64,000 nt of DNA from DATCVR01 sp036566745 (GCA_036566745.1 DATCVR010000287.1:1-64000), one strand, 5' to 3'. Counted from the stretch's first letter, positions 8,331 through 16,928 are shown. A program made the numbers and translations. Notes: generated by a model from the letters alone, not told the origin.

Positions 8331-8903
8331 CTAGCCGTTCCACGGCGGGCGGAACGTGCCGGGAGTGGTCAGGATGTCGATGGCGTCCTGACGCTCCTGA
8401 CCAAGATCCTCCATCGGTACGCCCGCATACCGAATCCCGATCGCGGCCAGATAGGCAATGATGCTGCGTGCTTCCGCCTCGCGAGGGTCGCTGCACAGTG
8501 CTGACATCTGCCGACGGAGGTAGTCCAGGCGATACCGATCCACTCTGGCGAGGCGCTGGGCCACCTCGTCGTCTCGTCGCGCCCAGTCCCGGATCGCGAG
8601 ATCGACGTCTCGGAGCCCGTCAGGCGCCCAGGTGAGCTGCGCGGCTTGGAAGACGCTGGCTCCTGCATCGAGGGACAGGGCGTCGATCTGGTCGGTGACT
8701 GCCTGAGTGCTCGCGTGCTCCCAGTAGTCCAGCATGGCATCGAGTAGGGCTCGCCGGTTGGCGAAGTAGCCGTAGAACCCACCTTTCGTGACACCCAGCG
8801 TCCGGGCCAGGCTCTCGACCCTCACGGAGTCAGGCCCGTCCGATCCCAGCGCGGCCAAGCCTGCATCGATCCACGCCTGCCGCGGGGTCTTGGTGTATGC
8901 CAT
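8331..8903 (-). CDS. TetR-family transcriptional regulator
   Basis: The 190-residue protein begins MAYTKTPRQAWIDAGLAALG and carries VRVESLARTLGVTKGGFYGYFANRRALLDAML, a textbook TetR DNA-binding domain (about 7-60). A conserved C-terminal helical domain includes RDWARRDDEVAQRLARVD. Two tandem palindromes lie directly upstream. A close paralogue, broken, lies 450 bases further at 9348-9911 with the same style of operator, so the two arose by duplication. The original target of this copy is not evident. Confidence 0.88.
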   Translation of the reverse strand: MAYTKTPRQAWIDAGLAALGSDGPDSVRVESLARTLGVTKGGFYGYFANRRALLDAMLDYWEHASTQAVTDQIDALSLDAGASVFQAAQLTWAPDGLRDVDLAIRDWARRDDEVAQRLARVDRYRLDYLRRQMSALCSDPREAEARSIIAYLAAIGIRYAGVPMEDLGQERQDAIDILTTPGTFRPPWNG

Positions 8904-8925
8904 GCATCATCACCTCCGGCGAGTT

Positions 8926-8941
8926 TATACGTGGACGTATA
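8926..8941. promoter_or_regulatory. TetR operator, first copy
   Basis: TATACGT-GG-ACGTATA is a perfect 7-base inverted repeat 22 bases upstream of the TetR start at 8903. It is A/T-rich against a very GC-rich background and shares its core with the palindromes at 8958, 9930 and 9966. Confidence 0.65.
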
Positions 8942-8957
8942 CATTGCCGTAAACTCT

Positions 8958-8975
8958 CTATGCGCTCCCGCATAG
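8958..8975. promoter_or_regulatory. TetR operator, second copy
   Basis: CTATGCG-CTCC-CGCATAG is a perfect 7-base inverted repeat 16 bases beyond the first operator. Tandem pairing mirrors the pair upstream of the broken paralogue, suggesting that two dimers bind side by side. Confidence 0.6.
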
Positions 8976-9347
8976 AAGGGGCTAGCGAGGTATTTTCCGA
9001 AGAGTGCCTGGCGTCGGCAACCTCCTCGATCCGCAGCCCACACGCCATTTGCGAGTCGGAATCGCTGCCTGCAGCGCTGCCGCAGCGGTCATCCAGGAAG
9101 CGGTTGAACAATCGCGCCAGTCGGTGAGGTCGAGACCTCACTATTCGAGCGTGCGGCGGGCAAATAGTCGCGCTTCGTCACCGTGCAGTTCGCAATCTGA
9201 CGCAGCTCGAGGCGAATGGGATGCGGGGACCGGCGCCACCACCCAGATCCATGTCCCGCCGTGGTCGCCGAAGTGGGACTCGACCAGCGCCGCACCAGAC
9301 GGACAGCGGCCTCCGGTGACCATGGACTGAACATCGACCGTGGTGTG
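8976..9347. other. Gene-poor gap between TetR paralogues
   Basis: No frame here has a convincing start, ribosome site or family match. The place where a divergent target of the intact TetR would lie is empty, suggesting that the target was lost. A minus-strand frame (9141-9323) is open but unrecognised. Confidence 0.4.
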
Positions 9348-9911
9348 TCACCAGTCCTGTCGGAGACTGCCAGGAGTGGTGATGAAGTCGATCGCGTCTT
9401 GCCGTCGCTCGTCGTTCGCCTACATAGGGATGGTTGCGTAGCGCATCCCGATGGCGGTGAATGCGATCAAGGCGCGGGTCTCTGCCTCGCGGGGATTGGG
9501 GCACAGCGCGTGCGTCTGGGCACGGGCGTAGTCCATCCGGTAGGCGTCGACACCGGCCAACCGTGCGGTCACCTCGGGTTCGCGCCGAGCCCAGTCGCGC
9601 ACGGCAGGTCGACGTGGAGAAGCTGATCTTCGGACCAGGTGAGTTCACGGGCACGGAATGCGCTGGAACCGGCATCCAGGCCCTCGGTGCGGACGTGGTC
9701 CACGACTGCCCGGGGGCAGTCGTGCTCCACTTGTCGAGCATGGCGTTGAGGAGCGCCTTGCGATGGGCGAAGTAGCCGAAAAGAGCCTCCCTTTGGTGAC
9801 GCCCCGGTTCCGCGCCAGGTTCTCGATCTTCACCGCATCCGCACCGCCGACTGCGAGAGCCTCCAGGCCGGCGTCGATCCATGCCCTTCGCTCGGTCTTG
9901 GCGTGTGCCAC
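9348..9911 (-). pseudogene. Broken TetR paralogue (frameshift plus stop)
   Basis: The gene starts MAHAKTERRAWIDAGLEALA and reads IENLARNRGVTKG, then shifts frame near 9790. The next segment (GYFAHRKALLNAMLDKW) continues in another frame, and RDWARREPEVTARLAGVDAY in a third stretch (from about 9602). A TAG interrupts after IPM at about 9420. The old C-terminus (RRQDAIDFITTPGSLRQDW, stop at 9348) is still legible. It aligns segment by segment with the intact TetR at 8331-8903, so this is a recently inactivated duplicate. Confidence 0.85.
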
Positions 9912-9929
9912 GCGTCACCTCCGATTGAA

Positions 9930-9947
9930 CTATACGGCAGCGTATAG
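9930..9947. promoter_or_regulatory. TetR operator upstream of broken paralogue
   Basis: CTATACG-GCAG-CGTATAG is a perfect 7-base inverted repeat 18 bases upstream of the pseudogene start. It is nearly identical in its arms to the sites at 8926 and 8958. Confidence 0.6.
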
Positions 9948-9965
9948 ATCGCATACGATCCGATA

Positions 9966-9981
9966 TATGCGGAGCCGTATA
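9966..9981. promoter_or_regulatory. Second TetR operator copy near DUF2867 remnant
   Basis: TATGCGG-AG-CCGTATA is an inverted repeat with one mismatch and overlaps the probable start of the divergent DUF2867 remnant. With the site at 9930 it forms a tandem pair like that at 8926/8958. Confidence 0.5.
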
Positions 9982-10206
9982 AATCTCGGGGCTGCGGCGT
10001 TGTCACCCAAGGCAGCCCACACCGACCTCCCGTGGCGCATCCACACGGTGGCGCCGGACGTTTCGTGGGTACGACGTATGGGCCCTGCCGACGCCCGATG
10101 GGCCGCAGGAATCCCGATCCAGGTGCAGCAAGTTCCTGAGCGGCGACACGGGGTCTATCCACCGTTGATGCGGAGCATCGCCTCGGCCTGGGTGGACCGC
10201 ACGGGG
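9967..10206 (+). pseudogene. Internally deleted DUF2867-family gene
   Basis: One frame reads DLPWRIHTVAPD (10024-10059), another continues as YDVWALPTPDGPQ (from 10070), and the first frame resumes as VYPPLMRSIASAWVDR (10153-10200). These are the N-terminal and the extreme C-terminal signatures of DUF2867 proteins, which normally run to about 150-180 residues with the two ends far apart. The middle has been deleted and the frame is broken. DUF2867 genes commonly sit divergent to a TetR gene, exactly as here, so regulator and target decayed together. Confidence 0.65.
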
Positions 10207-10335
10207 CCTCCGGTCTCGGTGTCGTGCGGGATGGACCGGCTTCCCCGACGGCGGCCACTCGCGGTTCCGGCTCGCCGACCAACTACCTCGATGCGCACAG
10301 GACTACCAGAAGGTCAACACTGAGAAGAGGGTCTG

Positions 10336-10776
10336 ATGAATCTGACAGCTTTCCGAGTCGGCGCCGCCGCGTGGATGTTCACGGGCGTCGTGCACGACAT
10401 CCTCGAGTTCGCTATACCGGGTGACCCCGAGCTGAACGCTGCGATGCGCGCCTCCCACATTCAGATGGGCCCGATCTCGCTCCAGGCAGAGCAGCTGAAC
10501 CGAGGCGTGAGTCTCGCCATGGGGCTGGCCATGTTCGTCGTCGGGCTGCTGTTGTGGATGCTCGCCGAGCTGCTTAAGGCGGCGCCAGACCGGGTGCGCA
10601 CCTTCGGGATGGTCGCGCTGGCCTCGAGCGTCGCTGCGCTCGGCCTGGCCGTGCTGCTCATCCCCGGCCCACCCCTGGTGACCTTCTCGTTTGCCACCAT
10701 CGCCTTCACCGTCGCATTGGTCAAGGCGCCTCAGTCGGTGCAGCCCACGGCTGTGGCAAGACGCGGCGCGCGTTGA
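10336..10776 (+). CDS. Four-TM membrane protein of unknown function
   Basis: This 146-residue protein has predicted membrane helices near residues 8-25, 56-78, 90-110 and 113-130. The loop after helix 1 (PGDPELNAAMRASHIQMGP) is polar and faces one side. A ribosome site (GAGAAGAGG) precedes the ATG at a good distance. It sits downstream of the DUF2867 remnant on the same strand and may be the survivor of that TetR-controlled operon. No enzymatic motif is visible. Confidence 0.65.
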   Translation: MNLTAFRVGAAAWMFTGVVHDILEFAIPGDPELNAAMRASHIQMGPISLQAEQLNRGVSLAMGLAMFVVGLLLWMLAELLKAAPDRVRTFGMVALASSVAALGLAVLLIPGPPLVTFSFATIAFTVALVKAPQSVQPTAVARRGAR

Positions 10777-10777
10777 C

Positions 10778-10931
10778 TCCACGTCGAGGGTCTTGCTCGC
10801 GGCCTCCTCGATCGCGAACCGCTCTTCCAGATCGGGGTCACCCACGATCAGCATGTCGACCTCGTTCGGAATAGCCCCGCTCTCGTCCCTGTAACGAGCG
10901 GCCCACGACCCATAGATGAAGGTGTCGAGTC
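10778..10931 (-). pseudogene. Fragment of minimal nucleotidyltransferase (MNT) domain
   Basis: The minus strand reads DTFIYGSWAARYRDESGAIP followed by NEVDMLIVGDPDLEER. That is the GSW-x-DVDxLVVG active-site region of MNT-type nucleotidyltransferases (here D-x-D is EVD-M), as found in ArsR-MNT fusions. An in-frame stop lies just upstream (about 10932) and the frame loses similarity where the next gene ends at 10776. Only about 50 residues survive. Confidence 0.6.
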
Positions 10932-10951
10932 AAGCTCCTAGACTGTCCCGG

Positions 10952-11347
10952 ATGGCGCAACGACTGCCCGTCTTCGAAGGACTCGCTGACCTCGAAGCGG
11001 CAGAGCCTGCACTCGTCGCGGCGCACTTGCTCGTTGAAGTCTTCGCTACAGCGCTGGACGATCCGAAGGCCAGGGTGAACTGGTATCCGATTGGCCAGCA
11101 ATTGGCGCGGCTGGGTGGATGTGAATCGGACGTCGGCTTCTTCCGAGGCAGCGCCACAGCCAACGCGACGAGGGACGTCCTGGCCTTGGAGTGTGTTCTC
11201 CTCTGGGAAGCGGTCGCGCTCGCGGGGCGCCTGAACAGCGAAGTCTTGCTCCTGCGGGCGGGCCGCGCGGCCCTCGCCAGCGCGACCCCAGTCGAGACTG
11301 TCGCTAACGCGATTCGCGGTCGCCGTTTCCCTTCGCAGTCTAGGTGA
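10952..11347 (+). CDS. Hypothetical helical protein
   Basis: This 131-residue frame (ATG 10952) is mostly alpha-helical and contains EPALVAAHLLVEVFATALDD and LALECVLLWEAVALAGRLNS. Residue composition looks like a real soluble protein rather than a shadow frame, but I do not recognise the family and the ribosome site is weak. It overlaps nothing on the other strand that looks better. Confidence 0.4.
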   Translation: MAQRLPVFEGLADLEAAEPALVAAHLLVEVFATALDDPKARVNWYPIGQQLARLGGCESDVGFFRGSATANATRDVLALECVLLWEAVALAGRLNSEVLLLRAGRAALASATPVETVANAIRGRRFPSQSR

Positions 11348-11800
11348 TCCAAGGTCACCGGCCATGGAGACACCCGCCTACCGGGGATGGGCTCGCGACC
11401 TGGCCACGTACCGGGATCAGGTGGCATCCCTGGCTCAGCGGAGCCAGTGCAGTTCATTCACAGGGCCAAAGCCGCCGAGCTGAGTCGCTGCTCAAGCCCT
11501 GACGACAGTCCCGCTCCAGCTCTCGCTCGGGCTTGAGAATGGTGAGGCTCGATGCAGCATGCGCCGTCCTGCAACGCCGCGAGTGGACGTGGTTGAATCT
11601 GGGCCGCTGATCTGGCGTCGGCTCGGCGCATGACGGCGCCGATGCGTTGGCTGATGCTGTTAGGCAGGACGCGTCCGCCGCCGCGCTGGTTGAGGTGGTT
11701 AGGTCCAGGTGCGGGGAACCATCCGCTTCAGGGCAGGGCCGTTCGGCGACGCCCACCACCTCGAACGGCACTCCGCCACCGCGACCACGGTGCGCCCGCC
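11348..11800. other. Intergenic stretch without a recognisable gene
   Basis: A 39-codon plus-strand frame starting at 11364 (METPAYRGWARDLATYRDQV) is unrecognised and may be a gene fragment. The rest shows no supported gene on either strand. The MFS gene ends at its right border. Confidence 0.35.
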
Positions 11801-13099
11801 TCAGACGGTGGAGCTGGTGGTCGGCGCCGCCAGGCCGTTGACCTCCGGGGAGATGCGGCGTTCGAGGGCCAGCGCCAGCCAGCCGATGAACACGCAGCCG
11901 ACCACGAGGGTGGCGATGAACGCGGTGTCGAGCCCGTGCTGCAGCAGCACGCCGGCGACGACGGGTCCGGCGATGGTCCCGCCCTGGAACGCCGCGGCGT
12001 TGACGGCGTTGTAGCGGCCGCGGAGGTGGTCGGGGGCGAGGTCGTTGGTGATGGCCGGCACGCTCGGCTGCAGCATCGTCTCGCCGAACGCGAAGAACGC
12101 GTGGAACATCAGCACGCCCGCGATCGCCGCCACTGTGCCCGGGACCAGGCCGGTGAGCCCCAGCAGGGTCCACGACGTGGCCCAGACCAGTGCCATCAGG
12201 ACGAGCACGCGGGTGCGCCGATGCCCTCTGATCCGCGAGAGCATCCAGAACTGCAGAAGCACGATGACGGCGGTGTTGACGGCGAACGCGAGCCCCACGA
12301 CCCGCGTGGACACCTCGGACACCTGGCGGGCGAACGCCGGGAACCCCGCCTCCATCTGCCCGTAGCCGACGAACGTGCTGAGGAAGGTCAGGCCGGTGAG
12401 CCAGAGCACCGCGGGCTGCCGGAGGATCGCCAGGTACGTGGCGGGTTGGGCCTCGGCGGCCTCAGTGTCGGGTGCCGTGGCCCGGCCGTGCACATGCCGG
12501 AGCGGACCGAGGAGCAGAGCCATCGGCACCATGACGGTCACCGCGTCGAGGAGGAAGATGACGGTGAACGTCTCCGGCCGATCGACGTCGACGAACAAGC
12601 CGCCGACCACGCCGCCGACCCCGATGCCGAGGTTGACGAGCGCGAAGTTCACTCCGAAGTACTGCTGGCGCAGGTCACCGGTGACCACGCTCGCGATCAG
12701 AGCGTTGAACGCCGGCCACGAGACCCCGAAGTTCACGCCGACCAGCGCCAACGCGACGGCAGCGACCGGTGGCGTGGTGGCAAAGGCCAGCACCACGTTG
12801 CCGACGATCATGCACGATGTGCCGGCCAGCAGGACGACCCGCGCGCCGTACCGGTCGGTGAGCGTGCCCACGGGCCCGGTGACCAGCAGCGCGACCACGG
12901 CGATCAGCGCCATCAACGTGCCCGACAGGCTGAGGTCGAAGTGCCGCACCTCGTGCAGGTAGATGATGGTGAACGGCAGTGTCAGACCACGGCCGAGGGT
13001 CTGGAGCGCGACCGTGGACAGCAGCCAGCGGCCCGGCGTGGGCAGCGCGCCCCAGAACGATCTGAGGCTCAGACGAGGGCTCGCGGACACACGGGACAT
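11801..13099 (-). CDS. MFS transporter (DHA1-like)
   Basis: This 432-residue integral membrane protein has about 12 helices. The inter-helix 2-3 loop reads GPVGTLTDRYGARVVLLAG, the MFS motif A (G-x-L-[TS]-D-R-x-G-R/A). A second copy, DLAPDHLRGRYNAVNAAAFQ, lies in the C-terminal half, and a GGxVGGLF turn occurs in helix 5. It is probably a proton-coupled exporter of drugs or small metabolites. I chose ATG 13099 (MSRVSASPRL) because the longer frame adds an unlikely Pro/Thr/Arg-rich leader. A VOC fragment lies just upstream. Confidence 0.8.
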   Translation of the reverse strand: MSRVSASPRLSLRSFWGALPTPGRWLLSTVALQTLGRGLTLPFTIIYLHEVRHFDLSLSGTLMALIAVVALLVTGPVGTLTDRYGARVVLLAGTSCMIVGNVVLAFATTPPVAAVALALVGVNFGVSWPAFNALIASVVTGDLRQQYFGVNFALVNLGIGVGGVVGGLFVDVDRPETFTVIFLLDAVTVMVPMALLLGPLRHVHGRATAPDTEAAEAQPATYLAILRQPAVLWLTGLTFLSTFVGYGQMEAGFPAFARQVSEVSTRVVGLAFAVNTAVIVLLQFWMLSRIRGHRRTRVLVLMALVWATSWTLLGLTGLVPGTVAAIAGVLMFHAFFAFGETMLQPSVPAITNDLAPDHLRGRYNAVNAAAFQGGTIAGPVVAGVLLQHGLDTAFIATLVVGCVFIGWLALALERRISPEVNGLAAPTTSSTV

Positions 13100-13179
13100 C
13101 TTGCTTGATGCCACCGACAGAGTTCGAGCCGTTTTCGCGCGGGTTGTGCTAGTGGGTGGGGGTCGAGAGCACACCCGCC

Positions 13180-13270
13180 GCCCGCACGCGCTGCCTCGGC
13201 GTCGGCCACGACCAGCCGCGGGTTGTCGAGCGAGCCGGGCTCCATGCCGGTCAGCCCGTTGCCGAGTCCG
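13180..13270 (-). pseudogene. Fragment of VOC gene, paralogue of 4364-4750
   Basis: The minus strand reads GNGLTGMEPGSLDNPRLVV followed by ADAEAARA, almost identical to residues about 56-82 of the intact VOC protein (GNGLTGMEPGSLDNLQMVVA). The DNA is likewise nearly the same over about 75 bases. Flanks do not match, so this is an excised or recombined piece of a duplicate gene. Confidence 0.75.
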
Positions 13271-13347
13271 GCGTCATGGCCCCGATCCTTGGGTGCGGCG
13301 AGGTGCGGGAACCTGTCGCGCACGCCGTCGCGGGACCGCGCCGGGCG

Positions 13348-14100
13348 CTACTTCCCAGCGGCCTGCCCGTGCCAGTCCTCGAGCCGCGTGGCGCCCTGGC
13401 GGGAACCGTCGGCGGGGAGAAGCGATCCTTCGTCCAGCGTGGCGCCGTAGTAGCGCGCCCCGGGGTCCGTGTGTACCTCGCGAGGATCCTGGCGATCGGC
13501 CAGCGTGGTCCGCACGAGCTCGTCCAGCCGAAACCTCTCCGGCCCGGCGACCTCCACGATCCCGTTCACCGGGCTGCCGACGGCCACGTCGGCCACGGCC
13601 GCGGAGACGTCCTGTGCCGCGATGGGCTGGATGTACACCGGCGCGAGGCGGACGACGCCGTCCCGGGTGGCCTGGTCCGTGATGCCGCCCAGGAACTCGA
13701 AGAACTGGGTGGCGTGGACGATCGAGAAGGGTACGGAGGAGTCGGTGATGAGCTGCTCCTGGGCGATCTTGGCGCGGAAGTATCCGCTCTCGGAGAGCCC
13801 CTGCGTGCCGACGACGGACAGCGCGACATGGTGCCGCACGCCGGCCGACTCCTCCGCGGCGAGGATGTTGCGTGTGGACGTCTCGAAGAACTCGAGCACG
13901 GCCGCGTCCTCGAACGAGGGCGAGTTGGACACGTCGACGACGACATCCGCGCCGTCGAGCGCCTCGGTAAGCCCCTCCCCGGTCAACGTATTGACACCGG
14001 TGTCGGGAGCGGCCACCACAGCCTCGTGGCCCTGCTCGCCGAGGAGGGCCACGAGCTTGGAGCCGATGAGCCCGGTGCCGCCGATCACGACGATCTTCAT
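13348..14100 (-). CDS. NmrA-like NAD(P)-binding oxidoreductase
   Basis: This 250-residue protein opens with the Rossmann signature VVIGGTGLIGSKLV (residues about 3-16). It has an active-site region SVPFSIVHATQFFEFL and a C-terminal PVNGIVEVAGPE motif typical of the NmrA/NAD(P)H-azoreductase-like SDR subgroup. Such proteins sense or use NAD(P)H, often in stress responses. ATG 14100 is preceded by GGAAAGG and is preferred over the longer frame. It is followed upstream by an ECF sigma gene on the same strand, a common pairing. Confidence 0.85.
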   Translation of the reverse strand: MKIVVIGGTGLIGSKLVALLGEQGHEAVVAAPDTGVNTLTGEGLTEALDGADVVVDVSNSPSFEDAAVLEFFETSTRNILAAEESAGVRHHVALSVVGTQGLSESGYFRAKIAQEQLITDSSVPFSIVHATQFFEFLGGITDQATRDGVVRLAPVYIQPIAAQDVSAAVADVAVGSPVNGIVEVAGPERFRLDELVRTTLADRQDPREVHTDPGARYYGATLDEGSLLPADGSRQGATRLEDWHGQAAGK

Positions 14101-14216
14101 GATGGTGCCTTTCCGGAGTTGTCTCGGCGGCGCGTGCACCGCCCTGTCACCAGGACGACCGGACAGACGGGAGATTCGTGACGGCGGGCCGGTTCAGGCG
14201 GGTGAGACGGCCCCGT

Positions 14217-14348
14217 TCACGTGTCGGAGTGCTGATCGTCGGCCAGCCTGTCGAGATTCTCGGCCGCACCGAGGATGCCGCGCAAGACGACGTCGTACCT
14301 TTCGACGTCCGAAGGATCGAATAGCCAGTCCGTGACCGGCCGGTCCAT
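14217..14348 (-). other. Short ORF, probable gene remnant
   Basis: A 43-codon frame from ATG 14348 reads MDRPVTDWLFDPSDVERYDV and ends LADDQHSDT. AGGAGG lies only 2 bases before the ATG, too close to be ideal, and the same frame is open for about 18 codons upstream (ELRLAVSSHPEEV) without a start. This looks like the C-terminus of a lost gene. The family is not identified. Confidence 0.35.
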
Positions 14349-14483
14349 GACCTCCTCTGGATGGCTGGAGACGGCCAGCCTCAGCTCCCTCGACCTCGCG
14401 TTCCGTCAGGCAGCAGAGGCGAACGCACGAGTCCGAGCAGTCCCCGGGCGAGGAATCGCGTCGCATCTACCTCCCTGGTCAGA

Positions 14484-15476
14484 TCACCCGTCGAGGGTCC
14501 GGGGCAGGCCGAAGTACGGAGCGACAGCGGTCTCGAAGTGGGTGATCTCGCAGACTCGGTCGCCGGCGAGGCCGATGACGACGACGCCCGCGAGATGCAA
14601 GCGTCCGGCGACTGGGTCGCGGACGTACTCTCCCCAGGCGGGCTGGCCGTTCGCCCGGACGGGAACCATTCGGGCGATGCCCTGACGGTGAGCCCCGGTC
14701 GCGGCGAAGAAGCGGCGCACCGCCGCGGTCCCGAGGTACTCGAAGGGCAGGGGCGGCATCCGCACCCACGCGTCGTCGGTCATCAGCGCGACGAGCGCGT
14801 CGACGTCCAGCTCGGTGAAGGCCGTGACGAAGCGGTCGAGCAGCGCGCGTTCCTCCGGTCCGTTCGGCGGGGGCGGGTGCGGAGATCGGGCCGCGTTCAG
14901 CGTCGCGCGGGCACGTTTGAGCGCGCTGGTGACCGCGTGCTCGGTGAGGCCGAGCAGCTCGGCGGTCTCGCTCGCGCGGTACCCGAGGACGTCGCGCAGC
15001 AGCAGCACGGCTCGCTGGTTCGGCGGCAGCAGCTGGACGGCGGTGACGAATGCGAGAGAGATCGCCTCGCGGGACTCGTACGTGGCCTCGGGCCCAGCCG
15101 CCTGATCGGACAGCCCTTCGAGAAGCGCGTCCGGATACGGCTGAAGCCACAGCACCTCACCGTTGCGGGTCGGCTCTGGCGGCGGTACGGGGAGCGGCGC
15201 CGCGGTCACCGGCCGCCGCGCGGAGGACCGCAGCAGGTTGAGGCACCGGTTGGTGGCGATGCGGTACAGCCAGGTGCGCACGGACGAGCGCCCCTCGAAG
15301 CCGTCGAGACCGAGCCAGGCCGCCAGCAGCGTCTCTTGCAGCGCGTCCTCGGCGTCCTGCAGCGAACCGAGCATGCGATAGCAGTGCACCTGCAGCTCGC
15401 CGCGGTGCGGTTCGACCAAGGCGGTGAACGCGTCGCGGTCGCCGCCGCGCGCCCGCTGGAGCAGTTCTGCCGACAT
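14484..15476 (-). CDS. ECF sigma factor with C-terminal SnoaL-like domain (SigG-type)
   Basis: This 330-residue sigma-70 factor has region 2 (FTALVEPHRGELQVHCYRML and GSLQDAEDALQETLLAAWLG, residues about 16-55) and region 4 (LPPNQRAVLLLRDVLGYRAS then ETAELLGLTEHAVTSALKRA, about 150-190). A C-terminal SnoaL-like domain (FVTAFTELDVDALVALMTDD, about 215-325) is present. That architecture marks the SigG-like ECF group, in which the extra domain modulates activity in place of a classic anti-sigma factor. It is probably linked to the oxidoreductase genes on either side. Confidence 0.9.
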   Translation of the reverse strand: MSAELLQRARGGDRDAFTALVEPHRGELQVHCYRMLGSLQDAEDALQETLLAAWLGLDGFEGRSSVRTWLYRIATNRCLNLLRSSARRPVTAAPLPVPPPEPTRNGEVLWLQPYPDALLEGLSDQAAGPEATYESREAISLAFVTAVQLLPPNQRAVLLLRDVLGYRASETAELLGLTEHAVTSALKRARATLNAARSPHPPPPNGPEERALLDRFVTAFTELDVDALVALMTDDAWVRMPPLPFEYLGTAAVRRFFAATGAHRQGIARMVPVRANGQPAWGEYVRDPVAGRLHLAGVVVIGLAGDRVCEITHFETAVAPYFGLPRTLDG

Positions 15477-15696
15477 CGGCCACCTCGATCCGCATCGTCG
15501 CTGTCCGTACTCACAGGTGCTGACACCGGCAACCGGCGGAACTGGTCACGGTCGGCGCGCCCAGTTTCGGCCGCGCGCTGTGTCTGCCCCTACGAAGCCA
15601 GACGCACGCCGCCCCAGTGCCGGGCGGCGTGGAGCCTGGCGCGAACAGGGGTCGTCGGCACTTCGCCGGCGGGTCCACGACTGATGGGAGGATGAC

Positions 15697-16890
15697 ATGG
15701 CAATCGCGAACAGCACAGTCCTCGTGACCGGCGCCAATCGTGGCATCGGGCGCGCGCTGGCCGAGGAAGCCTTGGCGAGAGGCGCCAAGCGGGTCTACGC
15801 CGGTACCCGGCAACCCCTGACCCACCCGGACAAGCGCGTCACGCCCCTGACCCTGGACGTGACCGACCCGGCGCAGATCCAGGCGGCCGTCGAGAAGGTG
15901 GGGTCTCTCGACATCCTCGTCAACAACGCCGGCCTCGGGCTGTACGACGACCTCAGCGATCGTGCGGTGCTCGAACAGCACCTGGCCGTCAACCTCTTCG
16001 GCACGTACAGCGTGACCCAGGCCTTCGTGCCGTTGCTGGCCAGCTCTCGCGGCGCCGTCGTCAACGTCGTGTCCATGGCGGCACTCGCGTCGCTGCCCGT
16101 CATGTCGGCCTACTCGATCTCCAAGGCTGCCGCGTTCTCCTTGTCGCAATCGCTGCGCGCCCTTCTGGCCGGACGCGTGAGCGTACACGCCGTCCTGAGC
16201 GGACCCGTGGACACCGACATGACCCGAGGCATCGACATCCCCAAGGCCTCTCCGGAGTCTGTCGCACGAGCCATCTTCGACGGCGTGGAGAGCGGGGAGG
16301 ACGACATCTTTCCCGATCCCATGTCGACGTCGATGGCCGAGAGCTGGCGCACCGGCGCGGTCAAGGCGCGCGAACGCCGCGCTCGTCGCGGCAGCGCCCG
16401 CCACGTCATGAGCACCACCCAAGAACACGCCGCGACCCCACTGCCACGAAACCGGAGAGAAGCCATGAATGATGGCAACTTCATGATCACCTTCACGGTG
16501 GACCAAACCCCGGAAGAAGCCTTCGACGCCATCAGCGATGTTCGCGGATGGTGGACCGGAGAGATCGACGGGGATGCCAACTATCTCGGCGCCACGTTCA
16601 CCTATCGCTACGAGGACCTCCATCGCAGCAAGCAGCGGATCACAGAATTCATCCGTGGCAAGAGAATCGTCTGGCATGTCGTCGAGGGCTATGTCGACTT
16701 CACCCACGACAAGGCGGAGTGGACCGGCACGGACATCACGTTCGACATCTTCGACGAGGACGGCAAGACAGCGGTCCGTTTCACTCATGTCGGGTTGGTT
16801 CCCGACATCGAGTGTTTCGACAGCTGTTCAAGCGCGTGGCGCTATTACGTCAACGGCGGTTTGCGTACGTTGATCGCAGCCGCGGGTTGA
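15697..16890 (+). CDS. SDR oxidoreductase fused in frame to SRPBCC (AHSA1-like) protein
   Basis: Residues 1-230 are a short-chain dehydrogenase: VTGANRGIGRAL cofactor motif (10-21), NNAG (about 73-76) and the YSISK catalytic pair (Tyr139, Lys143). Residues about 257-397 form a separate SRPBCC/AHSA1-like domain beginning MNDGNFMITFTVDQTPEEAF and containing GWWTGEIDG. The join (about 231-256) is an Arg/Ala-rich unconserved linker. A ribosome site (GGAGAGA, 16454-16460) still sits 4 bases before the internal ATG 16465. The simplest reading is two adjacent genes whose separating stop was lost, yielding a fusion and possibly also a free C-terminal protein. The start has GGGAGG. Confidence 0.8.
   Translation: MAIANSTVLVTGANRGIGRALAEEALARGAKRVYAGTRQPLTHPDKRVTPLTLDVTDPAQIQAAVEKVGSLDILVNNAGLGLYDDLSDRAVLEQHLAVNLFGTYSVTQAFVPLLASSRGAVVNVVSMAALASLPVMSAYSISKAAAFSLSQSLRALLAGRVSVHAVLSGPVDTDMTRGIDIPKASPESVARAIFDGVESGEDDIFPDPMSTSMAESWRTGAVKARERRARRGSARHVMSTTQEHAATPLPRNRREAMNDGNFMITFTVDQTPEEAFDAISDVRGWWTGEIDGDANYLGATFTYRYEDLHRSKQRITEFIRGKRIVWHVVEGYVDFTHDKAEWTGTDITFDIFDEDGKTAVRFTHVGLVPDIECFDSCSSAWRYYVNGGLRTLIAAAG
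16454..16467 (+). promoter_or_regulatory. Internal ribosome site within fused ORF
   Basis: GGAGAGA (16454-16460) lies 4 bases before ATG 16465, which begins the SRPBCC domain exactly. It suggests that this domain can be translated on its own and was once a separate gene. Confidence 0.55.
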
Positions 16891-16928
16891 GCGCGGGCAC
16901 GTGGCGCGGGCGCCGGAGACCACCCGGG

